Source of the DNA: an uncultured Atopobium sp.
GTDB taxonomy: Bacteria > Actinomycetota > Coriobacteriia > Coriobacteriales > Atopobiaceae
Assembly (NCBI GenBank): GCA_916720465.1
Contig: CAKARF010000029.1
Span: 1 to 10,708, forward strand
DNA: 10,708 nt
Reading direction: 5' to 3'
A program made the position numbers and the translations under genes. This document shows positions 1-8,067 of the stretch, one piece after another (within the stretch, counting starts at the first letter, position 1; the number at the start of each line of letters is the position of its first letter). The notes beneath the pieces were generated by a model. The model was not told where the DNA came from and ran no database searches. It worked only from the letters and a program-made list of their open reading frames with translations.

Positions 1-776
1 TGGATCTCAATGACCCGCTCACAGTTTGTGGGCGGGTCCACTCTATTGAGACCTTCGGTACCGTAGATGGCCCTGGAACTCGCCTGGTTGTGTTCACCCA
101 GGGGTGTCCCATGCGCTGTGCCTATTGTCACAACCCAGATACCTGGCAATTTGGTATTGGAACAGAAGTATCGGTACAAGAAATACTTGCCACCTTTAAC
201 CGCAATAGAGCTTTTTATAGAAACGGTGGAATTACGGCTACTGGTGGTGAACCACTCGCTCAAGCAGAGTTTATTGGGGCTCTTTTTGAAGCGGCTCATA
301 GTGACCCGCAAGGACGCATTCATACCTGTCTTGACTCTTCTGGCATTGCGTATAATCCAGAAACTCCAGAAAAATTTGAACGCGTTCTTGATAACACTGA
401 TTTAGTACTCCTTGATATCAAGCACTCTGACCCAAAGGGCCACATGAGTCTTTGCGAAGTTGGCTCAGAAAGACCACTTGCGTTTGGCGATGAGCTTAAC
501 CGTAGAGGCATTAAAGTTCTTATCAGACATGTTGTAGTGCCTGGAATTACTGATTCACCAGAAGAACTTGCTGGCGTTGGTAGAATCATTGCTCACTGGG
601 ATAACGTTATTGGATTAGATCTACTTCCCTATCACGTGATGGGCGTAAAAAAGTATGAAGAGCTAGGTATCCCTTACAAACTTGCTGACACTTCTGCCAT
701 GGATGGTAAAAAGATTCCTGAGCTGCGCAAGCAAGTCCTTATTGCACGTTCCCTTGAACGCAAACGACTTTCATAA
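1..776 (+). CDS. pflA: Pyruvate formate-lyase-activating enzyme (5' end at or beyond window edge)
   Basis: Radical SAM activase that installs the glycyl radical on pyruvate formate-lyase, so that pyruvate is cleaved to acetyl-CoA and formate under anaerobiosis; cytosolic. The frame is open from base 3 and gives 257 visible residues, close to the roughly 245-260 of the family. Counting from that codon, an N-terminal SIETFGTVDGPGTR segment is followed by the CxxxCxxC cluster at residues 35/39/42, which would hold the [4Fe-4S] cluster with SAM as fourth-site ligand. GGEP, which contacts the SAM amino group, is at 81-84. VVPGIT is near 179-183, and the PflA-typical LLPYHxxGxxKYExLG is near 208-222. 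Bases 1-2 are TG, so the codon just before could be the true start (ATG/GTG/TTG) with its first base outside the window; otherwise a few residues are missing. The pflB partner is not in the window and probably lies upstream. Family assignment is firm; the start is open. Confidence 0.95.
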   Translation, partial: DLNDPLTVCGRVHSIETFGTVDGPGTRLVVFTQGCPMRCAYCHNPDTWQFGIGTEVSVQEILATFNRNRAFYRNGGITATGGEPLAQAEFIGALFEAAHSDPQGRIHTCLDSSGIAYNPETPEKFERVLDNTDLVLLDIKHSDPKGHMSLCEVGSERPLAFGDELNRRGIKVLIRHVVVPGITDSPEELAGVGRIIAHWDNVIGLDLLPYHVMGVKKYEELGIPYKLADTSAMDGKKIPELRKQVLIARSLERKRLS

Positions 777-778
777 AA

Positions 779-816
779 CTACCAGCAGCCCATTTAGCTA
801 CTGGTAGCAATTTAAG
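779..816 (+). terminator. Hairpin after pflA, probable terminator with weak T tail
   Basis: An 11-bp stem with one C-A mismatch (arms 779-789 and 797-807, loop CCATTTA) begins 3 bases after the pflA stop codon. It is followed only by CAATTT, so the U-tract is poor. Position and stem strength suggest the end of the pfl transcript, but it could instead be a 3' stabilising hairpin. Confidence 0.5.
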
Positions 817-1051
817 GTGAGACGTAAAAATCAATCATTAATACACCCCGTTGAGCCTCCACTGTCGTAGAAAAAAATCTGGAAAGTATGATTGACATCC
901 TGAAACTGCTTCATATACAGAAGTTCAGTCAGTTCCGTTGGCATTACAGCTCTGAAACAAGCATTTGCAAAGGGAAAATATGTGCAGTTGAGGCAATGTG
1001 ACTAAACATCACCGTTAAACAACAATGACACAGACGCTGACGGGCATATCA
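808..1051. other. Intergenic stretch with no convincing gene
   Basis: Between the pflA hairpin and the terminator of the convergent surface-protein gene I find no recognisable gene. It contains one good sigma70-like promoter match on the plus strand (TTGACA 892-897, 16-base spacer, TATACA 914-919). It also contains a 37-codon open frame, ATG 888 to TGA 999-1001. That frame has a purine-rich GGAAAG only 1 base before the ATG, which is too close for a normal ribosome-binding site, and the promoter lies inside the frame, so the two do not support each other. The region may be decayed sequence. Confidence 0.4.
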
Positions 1052-1082
1052 CAAAAAGGGCACAGCGTTTTGCTGTGCCCTT
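1052..1082 (-). terminator. Rho-independent terminator of the LPXTG surface-protein gene
   Basis: A perfect 11-bp stem (arms 1056-1066 and 1072-1082, five-base loop) is GC-rich in its core (GGGCACAGC). Read on the minus strand it runs directly into a T-tract (bases 1057-1053 on the plus strand are A). It lies about 65 bases past the minus-strand stop codon at 1147. The plus-strand side lacks a T-run, so the terminator is directional and serves the minus-strand gene. Confidence 0.85.
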
Positions 1083-1146
1083 CTCAACTGTTATCGCTAT
1101 CTTCTTACTACTGCTTTTCCGTAACCACTGAATCGTAATCGCGGCT

Positions 1147-4100
1147 CTATGCCTGAGACTCTGTGCGACGACGATGCAGAGTAGATGCTACAAACACAAG
1201 CAGACCGGTAGCAGCAAGCGAGAAAAACATGGCCGGCGAATTATCTCCCGTATCGGGAAGTGCACCGGGAGCCTTTGTTGAAGCAGTCTTATTTTCAGCA
1301 GGCGTCGGCTCATCAATACGTTCCCACTGAGCATAAAGTACATTTCCCTCTGCATTTATGGTGTCAACTTCCACCTTATCGCCCCGATGGAGCAGTGTAC
1401 CACCCTCTTTTGAGATAGACCAGCCTAAGAAGCGATATCCTGCTCGCACCGGATCTGCCGCATCAATGGTAAGCGTATCGTTTGACTCAACGAAATCTGA
1501 GTACGTACGACTGGGGGCACCTTCGTAGTTGAGATCATACGCAAGTCGTACGGCATTGGAGTTTGCCCACACAGCGCGCAGGGAAATATCCGAAGTTCCC
1601 ATCGGAATCAAATCTCCCGGATAGTAGCGCGTTCCGTCACTTGTAACCCAACAAATGAACCCACGGGAGCCTGTAGGAGGAGTCACACCGGAAGCATCAA
1701 GTACACGAATATCAGAGCCTTCGGCATAGTGCATCGGATCTGAAACAGAGCCTGTACCACCGGCAAGATCATAGGTGATGGTGTGGGCCTGGTTTATCGG
1801 AACCCATTTGGCCGTAAGGGTAATGTCTTCTGTCACGGGACTTCCAAAACGATACGGCTTTCCATCGTTTCGAAGCCATGCGACAAGAACATAGCCATCG
1901 CGCGTTACCCCCGTTGGTTCATCGAGGGTTGTTTGCGCGGGTACTGACACGGTCTTGTTGGGTGTTCCATTGTTGTACACATACGTGGCATTAACGGGTA
2001 CCGGCTCCCATTTGGCATACAGAGAGGTATCACTTGAGCGCATGAAGTTATCAGAGGTGAGAGGCATGGTCAACTGAGCATTTCGATACCAGCCGGCAAA
2101 CCGGTAGTACTGTGGCAATCCGGCAGGACGACTTGGCGTTGAGTTTGAGATGTCGGCTAACGAAGCTCCATATTTACGCTGTTCAGATGAGATTGTGGTT
2201 TCAGAGGTAACGGAAGTTGCCGCGTTTTTGAGAGTCAGATTATAGGTAATGCGCTTTCTGACCATGACGAGATATTTTGTAGGAAGAGGCTTGAAGGCAA
2301 CGTCTCCGCTGGCAGCATCATATATCGCAGGACCTTCTCCCTTAGAAATATCAAACCACTGAGTAACGTCGGTATCAAGGTTTAGATCTTTCGGATCTTT
2401 AGGAGTTCCGGTAGGCGTGTAATAGCCGTACTTGACGTAAGAATACATTGCCAGGTTTGTAGTGAAACTAAATGTTCCATCGGCAGGTATCCAAGAAGCA
2501 TTATATGCACTGTAGCCGTTCCCATTTGCGTTGTCAGTAAATATGGCAAAGTCTTTGGTCAGATTCACCTTATTAGGATAAAGATCGAAACGGCTTGCCG
2601 TGCGATTTCTGCTGCCTGGTGATGTAAAGCTAGAAGGACTCTTGGCATACCAAAGATTACCATCAAACCAGCGATACCCTGCTTCAGGTTCAATAGGCGT
2701 AAATGTTGCGCCGTAAAGCCCTAAGAACGTATGGGCAGCATTGCCTGAGTAGTTTTCAATCCCTGTCTTATCGGCATCGTTGTTATAGTCAGCTGCACTA
2801 TTGTAAAAATTAACACGTACCAGCGAGCGATCAAGATACACGTTTAACGTTGTGCTACCATCTGCGGAAACCGTAGCCGAGCTGTCGCTCCGTTCGGTAT
2901 CAAGGAGCAAATGACCGTAGTACTGGCCATTGATAGCGGCAATTTTTGATGCAACATCTGTAGTTGCCGGAGAGACGGTAGCGTCAGTAGCGGCCGTATA
3001 ACCTTGGACGTTATATAAAGTATAGGTTTTATCGGCTGCAACTGCATTATAAGGATCAGTAGACTTCTGTATCCAATAGTTCACATGATAGACCGTATTG
3101 GCGTTCGGCATCCATGAAGCGGTAAGGTGAATGGATTGGGTAAGCTTTGAGCCAAAAGTGAAAGCCGTACCATCGGAAGTCTTCCAACCTGCAAAGGTAT
3201 ATCCGGTTCTTGTCGGATTGCTTGGTGCTACGGTTACATCGTCCGTATCAACATACTCGGTAGCCACGGATGATCCACCGGCGCTATCAAAGGTGATGCT
3301 ATGTCCGGCTTTGACAACAGGCCAAAGATAGACATCCTGACCATTGACGGTACCGAGACTTGCATCCGGCTGGGTTGCTCCTTTTGTGCGAGACCAGCCC
3401 ACGGCCTGCGTTTCAGGATTGCCGGTGTTTACGAGCGGAAGAATGCTGCTACCTTGAATGGTGTCGCCATCCGCATACGTCACCGCACTGAGCACGCGGT
3501 TTGAATCGGTAACAGACATGAAGTAAACGACATGGCGATTGGATGCAGTGAAAGATGCATACAGATCAACTGGGGATGCCTCAGCCGCAGCATCAAGGGC
3601 AGCGCCGTTAAGCTCCGCGGCAGTCTTACCAAAGTCAGTAAAGGTAGATCCCGAAGAAGTTTTCCATCCGCTGAACGTTCCGTCCCTGGACGGAGTGGCA
3701 GGCTCTATCAAGCGCTCATTATCAGAGAGCTTCTGAGTTGACACAATGAAATCGGTACCGGATGCGTCTATTACATGGAAACGATAGGTTTTTGTGAAGT
3801 GCGTATCAGGTGTAGTTACGGCATAGACCGAAAAACCTTTTGCCGTAAAAGACACGGAGCCTACAGCAGATGTAGGGCTGCTCACCTGCTCTACGGATGA
3901 ACTGTCAGAAACATGCCAGACCGAGACGGAGTTGCCGGAAATGCGGGAGGAAGAGATGTTTACGGCGATTGGCGAGCCGGCCGGCTCCCATTTTGTTCCA
4001 TGGTCATCGCAAATGGTGATATCAAAGGCGAGAAGTGTTGTCTGACCTTTAATGGATGCACTTGTCGGAACAGCGGACACGCTACCGCCGGCAGGAAGCT

Positions 4101-4530
4101 TTCCCGAGACCGTTATCTGAGTGCCGTCAGAAGCAGTTGTTGTCCAAGTCTCTTGGGTAAGGTTTTTCTGAGAGTCTTCCTTGGCCTGAGTTTGGGCTTG
4201 AGTTTTTTCAGGTTCTGTTTGAGAGTTGGTGGAACTTTCGGAAGAATCGCTTGCAGGTGCCTCTGCTGTGGAGTTTGCCTCCGTACGAGTTTCTTCATGC
4301 TTGACGTTATCATCCTTCGGCTCATTCGGCTCAGCGGATGACTCAGTAGATAAACTGTTGTTCTTCTCCGCTTGTGCAGAAGCCGTGGTACCGACTACTT
4401 CTGCAAACCCCTGTGCCGGAGTACTCCCAAACTCTGCGCTCATCTCTGCAAGCGCAGGAGCCGGCATAGACATTGAAAATGCCACGAGCGCCGCAAGAAC
4501 AATCCTTGAAATTGCACCTTTTCTTTTCAT
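1147..4530 (-). CDS. LPXTG-anchored surface protein with InlB-type (Listeria/Bacteroides) repeats
   Basis: Secreted, sortase-anchored wall protein of 1127 residues, probably an adhesin; the ligand is unknown. In order: a signal peptide (MKRK, hydrophobic 9-28, likely cut after ALA-E near 28); a Ser/Thr/Glu/Gln-rich linker about 48-128; and a beta-type domain about 129-240. Then come degenerate InlB B-repeat units marked by GY/TFxGW and a closing LYAxW-like strand: near 278-325, 438-473, 800-842, 874-909, 954-988 and 1026-1069, plus a divergent GWS unit near 373-403. A YHVNYWIQ...NVYLDR module (about 480-567) and an unassigned Tyr/Asn-rich section (about 570-760) lie in the middle. The C terminus is a textbook sorting signal: LPDTG at 1091-1095, a hydrophobic span 1099-1118, and an HRRR tail. 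Start choice: ATG with AGGAGG four bases upstream. The gene stands alone, divergent from the metallopeptidase, with its own terminator. The frame is intact. The InlB-repeat class and anchoring are clear; the adhesin role is inferred. Confidence 0.93.
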   Translation of the reverse strand: MKRKGAISRIVLAALVAFSMSMPAPALAEMSAEFGSTPAQGFAEVVGTTASAQAEKNNSLSTESSAEPNEPKDDNVKHEETRTEANSTAEAPASDSSESSTNSQTEPEKTQAQTQAKEDSQKNLTQETWTTTASDGTQITVSGKLPAGGSVSAVPTSASIKGQTTLLAFDITICDDHGTKWEPAGSPIAVNISSSRISGNSVSVWHVSDSSSVEQVSSPTSAVGSVSFTAKGFSVYAVTTPDTHFTKTYRFHVIDASGTDFIVSTQKLSDNERLIEPATPSRDGTFSGWKTSSGSTFTDFGKTAAELNGAALDAAAEASPVDLYASFTASNRHVVYFMSVTDSNRVLSAVTYADGDTIQGSSILPLVNTGNPETQAVGWSRTKGATQPDASLGTVNGQDVYLWPVVKAGHSITFDSAGGSSVATEYVDTDDVTVAPSNPTRTGYTFAGWKTSDGTAFTFGSKLTQSIHLTASWMPNANTVYHVNYWIQKSTDPYNAVAADKTYTLYNVQGYTAATDATVSPATTDVASKIAAINGQYYGHLLLDTERSDSSATVSADGSTTLNVYLDRSLVRVNFYNSAADYNNDADKTGIENYSGNAAHTFLGLYGATFTPIEPEAGYRWFDGNLWYAKSPSSFTSPGSRNRTASRFDLYPNKVNLTKDFAIFTDNANGNGYSAYNASWIPADGTFSFTTNLAMYSYVKYGYYTPTGTPKDPKDLNLDTDVTQWFDISKGEGPAIYDAASGDVAFKPLPTKYLVMVRKRITYNLTLKNAATSVTSETTISSEQRKYGASLADISNSTPSRPAGLPQYYRFAGWYRNAQLTMPLTSDNFMRSSDTSLYAKWEPVPVNATYVYNNGTPNKTVSVPAQTTLDEPTGVTRDGYVLVAWLRNDGKPYRFGSPVTEDITLTAKWVPINQAHTITYDLAGGTGSVSDPMHYAEGSDIRVLDASGVTPPTGSRGFICWVTSDGTRYYPGDLIPMGTSDISLRAVWANSNAVRLAYDLNYEGAPSRTYSDFVESNDTLTIDAADPVRAGYRFLGWSISKEGGTLLHRGDKVEVDTINAEGNVLYAQWERIDEPTPAENKTASTKAPGALPDTGDNSPAMFFSLAATGLLVFVASTLHRRRTESQA

Positions 4531-4785
4531 GGTGCCTCCTGAATAACCCCGAATAACTTTATAAATAAATCTTCACAATCTATATATAATCTATCAGATA
4601 ACAAATCGCACCGTTATAGGCAATATTGCAAATTTTTTATAGTATCAACACACTATGTTCATAATCTGTAAGCTTTGCTTTCAGGCGCACAGGACCAATC
4701 TGTCCATACTGCTTCCCTATTCCCTGCGTCGCATGCCTGTCATACTATGTTACGCATCATCAATCAAATCACGGTAAGGACTCAT
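4531..4785. promoter_or_regulatory. Divergent AT-rich intergenic region with a 10-bp palindrome
   Basis: This 255-base region separates the divergently read surface-protein and metallopeptidase genes. Bases 4560-4670 are strongly AT-rich and must hold the adhesin promoter. No -35/-10 pair is clean enough to name: on the minus strand TATAAC (4618-4613) and TATAGA (4584-4579) are -10-like but lack a good -35. On the plus strand CATAAT (4660-4665) is -10-like with a poor -35. A perfect 10-bp palindrome GCAATATTGC lies at 4620-4629 and could be an operator. The adhesin's ribosome-binding site, AGGAGG on the minus strand, is at 4540-4535. Confidence 0.4.
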
Positions 4786-5520
4786 GTGACCACAAAGACC
4801 GTACAGATAGCAGGCATTTCCGTACAACTCACACGCAAGGCCGTCAAGAACATCAATCTGCGCGTTAGTCGAGAAGGTCGCGTTAATGTGAGCTATCCGT
4901 GGCACACTTCCGAAGCGGCTGTAATCGCCTTTGTTGAATCCAAATCTGATTGGATTCGCGCCGCTCTTTCTCGCACCTCTTCACTTGGCGAGAAGGACCC
5001 TCAAGCTCCCGCTCCCATAACCTCCGGACATACGGTGAGCGTTTGGGGACACCCGTACAACCTGCACATCATTCATGGACCTAAGCGGGCGGCACGCATC
5101 TTTGCACACGACGTTGTTATCACGCTTCCCAACCGCTACCTGGACGACCTTACCTCCGAAACTTCACAGCGAGCCATTCGTAAAACATTTGATGAGTTTC
5201 TCGCCCAAGAGATACGCGCAGTCCTGCCTGAACTCACCACCGCCATGGAAACAAAAGCTCAAACGCACGCCTCACAGTATCGAGTGCGCCGCATGAAAAG
5301 CCGTTGGGGCTCGTGCAACACAAGCACTTCAGCCATCACGCTTAACCTTGAGCTCGCCGAACATGACAAAGAAGCCTTGAGGTACGTTATCGCTCACGAA
5401 CTAACCCACCTCTACGTTCGCGGGCACAACCGCGAATTCTATGCACTTCTCGCCACCTTCTATCCAAACTGGAAAGAAGTCCGCGCCAGCCTCAAAGGCG
5501 CTCGGCCGTCTTTGCGATAG
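4786..5520 (+). CDS. YgjP-like (DUF45/WGSC-HExxH) zinc metallopeptidase
   Basis: Predicted cytosolic zinc metallopeptidase of the YgjP/UPF0104-DUF45 group (SprT/M48-like fold); the physiological substrate of the family is not well defined. With the chosen start it has 244 residues. It shows the diagnostic SRWGSC motif (about 172-177) and the catalytic helix HELTH (204-208), which supplies two zinc-binding histidines and the glutamate base. GHNREFY follows, with its His at about 214 as likely third ligand, then the typical FYPNWKEVR tail. The N-terminal half is the family's beta-rich part. Start: GTG at 4786 is preferred because AAGGA sits at 4776-4780, five bases before it, and homologues begin close to this point. 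An upstream TTG (4675) or ATG (4747) in frame would add 37 or 13 residues but lacks a ribosome-binding site. No signal peptide or membrane segment is visible. Next gene on the same strand is trpS, 75 bases on. Confidence 0.88.
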   Translation: MTTKTVQIAGISVQLTRKAVKNINLRVSREGRVNVSYPWHTSEAAVIAFVESKSDWIRAALSRTSSLGEKDPQAPAPITSGHTVSVWGHPYNLHIIHGPKRAARIFAHDVVITLPNRYLDDLTSETSQRAIRKTFDEFLAQEIRAVLPELTTAMETKAQTHASQYRVRRMKSRWGSCNTSTSAITLNLELAEHDKEALRYVIAHELTHLYVRGHNREFYALLATFYPNWKEVRASLKGARPSLR

Positions 5521-5595
5521 AATAAGCACTGTTGACTAGAAACGCGGGCGTCTCAGTGAGGCGCTGCACACGAACTTGAAAGTTTGGGAGTTTTT

Positions 5596-6645
5596 ATGCC
5601 AAATGAGGGCAGCTACGAGGCGGCGCTCCGTCGCTCAAATGAGATTCAAGCAGATCTGCCAGAGCATGCAGGAAAGTACAACATGCTTACAGGGGATCGT
5701 CCCACCGGAAGACTTCACCTTGGCCATTACTTTGGCACTATTGTTGAGCGCGTAAGACTCCAAAATCTTGGTGTTCATACCAATATTATTATTGCTGACT
5801 ACCAGGTCATTACAGACAGAGACACTACTGAGCATATTGCAGACAATGTCTACAATATGGTTATTGATTATCTGGCCTGCGGAATTGATCCAGAGAAGAC
5901 CATGATTTTCACGCATTCTGCAGTCCCAGCACTCAATCAGCTCATGTTGCCATTTCTCTCACTTGTTACCGAGTCTGAGCTTCATAGAAATCCAACTGTT
6001 AAAGCTGAGCAGGAAGCATCTGGACATGCTCTCACCGGTCTTCTCCTCACCTATCCTGTCCACCAGGCATGCGACATTCTTTTCTGCAAAGGAAATGTTG
6101 TTCCTGTTGGTCGCGATCAGCTGCCTCACATTGAGATTACCTCTAAGATTGCTCGTCGCTTTAACGAGCGCTACGGCAAGGTGTTTCCAGAGGTTTCTGG
6201 CCTTCTCACCTCTACCCCATTGATTCCTGGCCTTGATGGTCGCAAGATGAGCAAGTCTTACGGTAACGCTATCTCGCTTTCTATGACAGCTGAAGAGACT
6301 GCCAAGCTTATCAAGAAGTCCAAGACTGACTCTGAGCGCATGATTACCTTTGATCCAGACAATCGTCCTGGAGTCTCTGCGCTTCTCACCACTGCTGGCA
6401 TTTGTACTGGCCGTGATCCAAAAGAAATTGCTGACGAGATTGGCATGGGCGGCGGCGGAGCACTCAAGGCTTACGTCATCGATGCTGTTAACACCTACTT
6501 TGAGCCAATTCGTCAGAGGCGCGCAGAGTTTGCAGCTCAACCAGACCTTATTCGTGACATCATCCACGACGGAAACGCTCGTGCAAACGTTATTGCTAAC
6601 GCCACGCTTGACGAGGTCCGCGAGGCAATGGGAATGGTCTACTAA
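5596..6645 (+). CDS. trpS: Tryptophanyl-tRNA synthetase
   Basis: Class I aminoacyl-tRNA synthetase that activates tryptophan with ATP and charges tRNA-Trp. 349 residues, a usual bacterial TrpRS length. TGDRPTGRLHLGHYFG (32-47) contains the HIGH-type signature HLGH (41-44). The ATP-binding KMSKS loop is intact at 217-221 within GRKMSKSYGN. RNPTVKAE (131-138) and VPVGRDQLPHIE (169-180) are typical of TrpRS and separate it from TyrRS. Start: ATG 5596 is preferred over the in-frame TTG at 5584 because GGGAG (5586-5590) lies five bases ahead of it. The leader from the preceding stop is only 75 bases. It has a small GC-rich hairpin (arms 5548-5554 and 5558-5564) but no T-tract and is too short for a T-box, so no tryptophan-responsive element is visible. 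The next gene starts on the base after the stop codon, implying cotranscription. Confidence 0.96.
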   Translation: MPNEGSYEAALRRSNEIQADLPEHAGKYNMLTGDRPTGRLHLGHYFGTIVERVRLQNLGVHTNIIIADYQVITDRDTTEHIADNVYNMVIDYLACGIDPEKTMIFTHSAVPALNQLMLPFLSLVTESELHRNPTVKAEQEASGHALTGLLLTYPVHQACDILFCKGNVVPVGRDQLPHIEITSKIARRFNERYGKVFPEVSGLLTSTPLIPGLDGRKMSKSYGNAISLSMTAEETAKLIKKSKTDSERMITFDPDNRPGVSALLTTAGICTGRDPKEIADEIGMGGGGALKAYVIDAVNTYFEPIRQRRAEFAAQPDLIRDIIHDGNARANVIANATLDEVREAMGMVY

Positions 6646-7974
6646 GTGTCTGAACTCACCTTACATGTTGAACGTATGAGCTATGGTCCAGACGCTATTG
6701 CTCATACATCAGAAGGCAAAACGGTCTTCATCTCTGGAGGAGCTGTTCCTGGAGATACCGTCAGTGTACAGATTACCGAGGACTCAGATAGGTTTTCTCG
6801 CGCACAGCTTGTAAAGGTCTTGGAAACATCTGCGTTTAGAGAGCCTCATCCCAATCCCTTTGTGGCACTTACGGGTGCCACTCCTTGGGGCAACATAGTC
6901 TACGAGCAACAACTTGTCGAGAAACGCAACGGCGTAGTCTCTGCTCTTGAACGCATTGGGCATTTTTCACCCGACGATGTTTCTGAACTGGTAAAAGATA
7001 TTATTTCCCCTGGCGAACCATGGGGCTATCGCAACAAAATTGAACTGGCATTTAGGCGCAACGGCAATAAAACGCTGGTAGGCGTGTATGCGCCTAACGG
7101 ACAGGACATTGTCCGCATTAAAGACTGTCCACTTTTGGATAAGAGCAACCAGAAGGCAGTTGGAGCCGTAAGCGGCGCCCTCTCCTATCTCTCGGGCTCT
7201 CACGAGCTTGATATAGAGCGTATTGGCATCAGAGTGTCTAGACGCACTAAAGAGCTTGAAGTGGCGCTCTGGACCGCTCCGAGCGGCTTCCCACGCACGC
7301 AAGTGGCGCGCGTTTTGAGTGACGCAGTAAAAGCAACAAGTGTTGTTCGTGTTATGACCAAAGGTCCCAGTAAAGCTCGCCGTGTTGTAGGCGTAGAGCG
7401 CCTGAGCGGCTCCGGCTCATGGAGCGAGCTCATTGACGGTCAGAAGATGTTGCTCTCTGCTCCTTCGTTTTTCCAGGTCAACACTAAAGGTGCCGAGAAA
7501 CTCGTTGAGCTTGTACTTTCTGGTTTGGATGTTCAGCCAGATGACGAGGCAATGGATCTTTACTGTGGAGCAGGAACCTTTACGCTTCCTCTGGCAAAGC
7601 GTGCAGGATTTGTTTCTGCTGTTGAGGCCTATGGTCCAGCAGTTAGAGATCTACGCCGCAATCTTGAGCTGGCCAAGCTCGATAACGTTGATGCGGTAGG
7701 CGGCGACGCAGGTAGAGAATTCCCTGACACGGATGCTGACGTTATTATTGTTGATCCACCTCGTGCGGGACTTGCTCCTGAAGTGATACAGCAACTTTCC
7801 AAGCAACCTGCACGCGCTATTGCATACGTTTCCTGTGATCCCGCTACACTAGCACGTGACCTTAAGCGCTTTGTTGAAATTGGCTCATACAAACCAGTAA
7901 GTGTGACCCTGGTAGATCTTTTCCCACAAACCTTCCATGTTGAGTGTGTAAGCTTGTTAGTAAAACGCAATTAA
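6646..7974 (+). CDS. rlmD: RlmD/RumA-family RNA uracil-C5 methyltransferase, Fe-S cysteines mostly lost
   Basis: SAM-dependent methyltransferase predicted to make 5-methyluridine in 23S rRNA (RlmD/RlmCD group) or, less likely, tRNA. 442 residues. An N-terminal TRAM-type RNA-binding domain covers about 1-60. Methyltransferase motifs follow: SFFQVN (274-279), SAM-binding DLYCGAGTFTLPLA (304-317), DPPRAG (370-375), the nucleophile Cys397 in SCDPATLARDL, and the general base Glu433 in QTFHVE. The E. coli RlmD [4Fe-4S] site is a CX5CXXC cluster plus a distal Cys. Here the segment before YEQQL (about 66-86) has no cysteine at all; only the distal one (Cys161, KDCPLL) remains, so the cluster is probably absent. 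TrmA also lacks the cluster, so activity is still expected. Start: GTG 6646 follows the trpS TAA with no gap, giving translational coupling; GGGAATGG inside the trpS end may act as ribosome-binding site. Which uridine is modified cannot be told from the sequence. Confidence 0.9.
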   Translation: MSELTLHVERMSYGPDAIAHTSEGKTVFISGGAVPGDTVSVQITEDSDRFSRAQLVKVLETSAFREPHPNPFVALTGATPWGNIVYEQQLVEKRNGVVSALERIGHFSPDDVSELVKDIISPGEPWGYRNKIELAFRRNGNKTLVGVYAPNGQDIVRIKDCPLLDKSNQKAVGAVSGALSYLSGSHELDIERIGIRVSRRTKELEVALWTAPSGFPRTQVARVLSDAVKATSVVRVMTKGPSKARRVVGVERLSGSGSWSELIDGQKMLLSAPSFFQVNTKGAEKLVELVLSGLDVQPDDEAMDLYCGAGTFTLPLAKRAGFVSAVEAYGPAVRDLRRNLELAKLDNVDAVGGDAGREFPDTDADVIIVDPPRAGLAPEVIQQLSKQPARAIAYVSCDPATLARDLKRFVEIGSYKPVSVTLVDLFPQTFHVECVSLLVKRN

Positions 7975-8002
7975 TCCTTAAAAACATTTGCTATATCTAT
8001 CG

Positions 8003-8030
8003 TTGAGTGAAAAATTTACGATAAGATAAT
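8003..8030 (+). promoter_or_regulatory. Sigma70-like promoter of the orphan gene
   Basis: TTGAGT (8003-8008), 16 bases, then GATAAT (8025-8030). The -10 matches 5 of 6 consensus bases and the -35 matches 4 of 6, in an AT-rich leader 37 bases before the ATG at 8068. This would let the orphan gene be transcribed independently of the trpS operon. Confidence 0.5.
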
Positions 8031-8067
8031 ACTTAATTTATACAATTCATGAAAGGTGCAGAATAGT

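Noticed and set aside
3913..4341. 142-residue plus-strand frame, rich in Cys and Arg
   Set aside because: Antisense to the Ser/Thr/Glu-rich linker of the surface protein; the odd composition is produced by that linker.
4675..4785. N-terminal extension of the metallopeptidase from TTG 4675
   Set aside because: No ribosome-binding site before it, the added residues are not family-like, and GTG 4786 has AAGGA at proper spacing.
5521..5595. T-box or trp leader before trpS
   Set aside because: Only 75 bases, no T-box sequence, no antiterminator/terminator pair; just a short GC-rich hairpin.
5959..6567. 202-residue open frame on the minus strand
   Set aside because: Lies wholly antisense to trpS, which has all family motifs; no ribosome-binding site and no recognisable protein.
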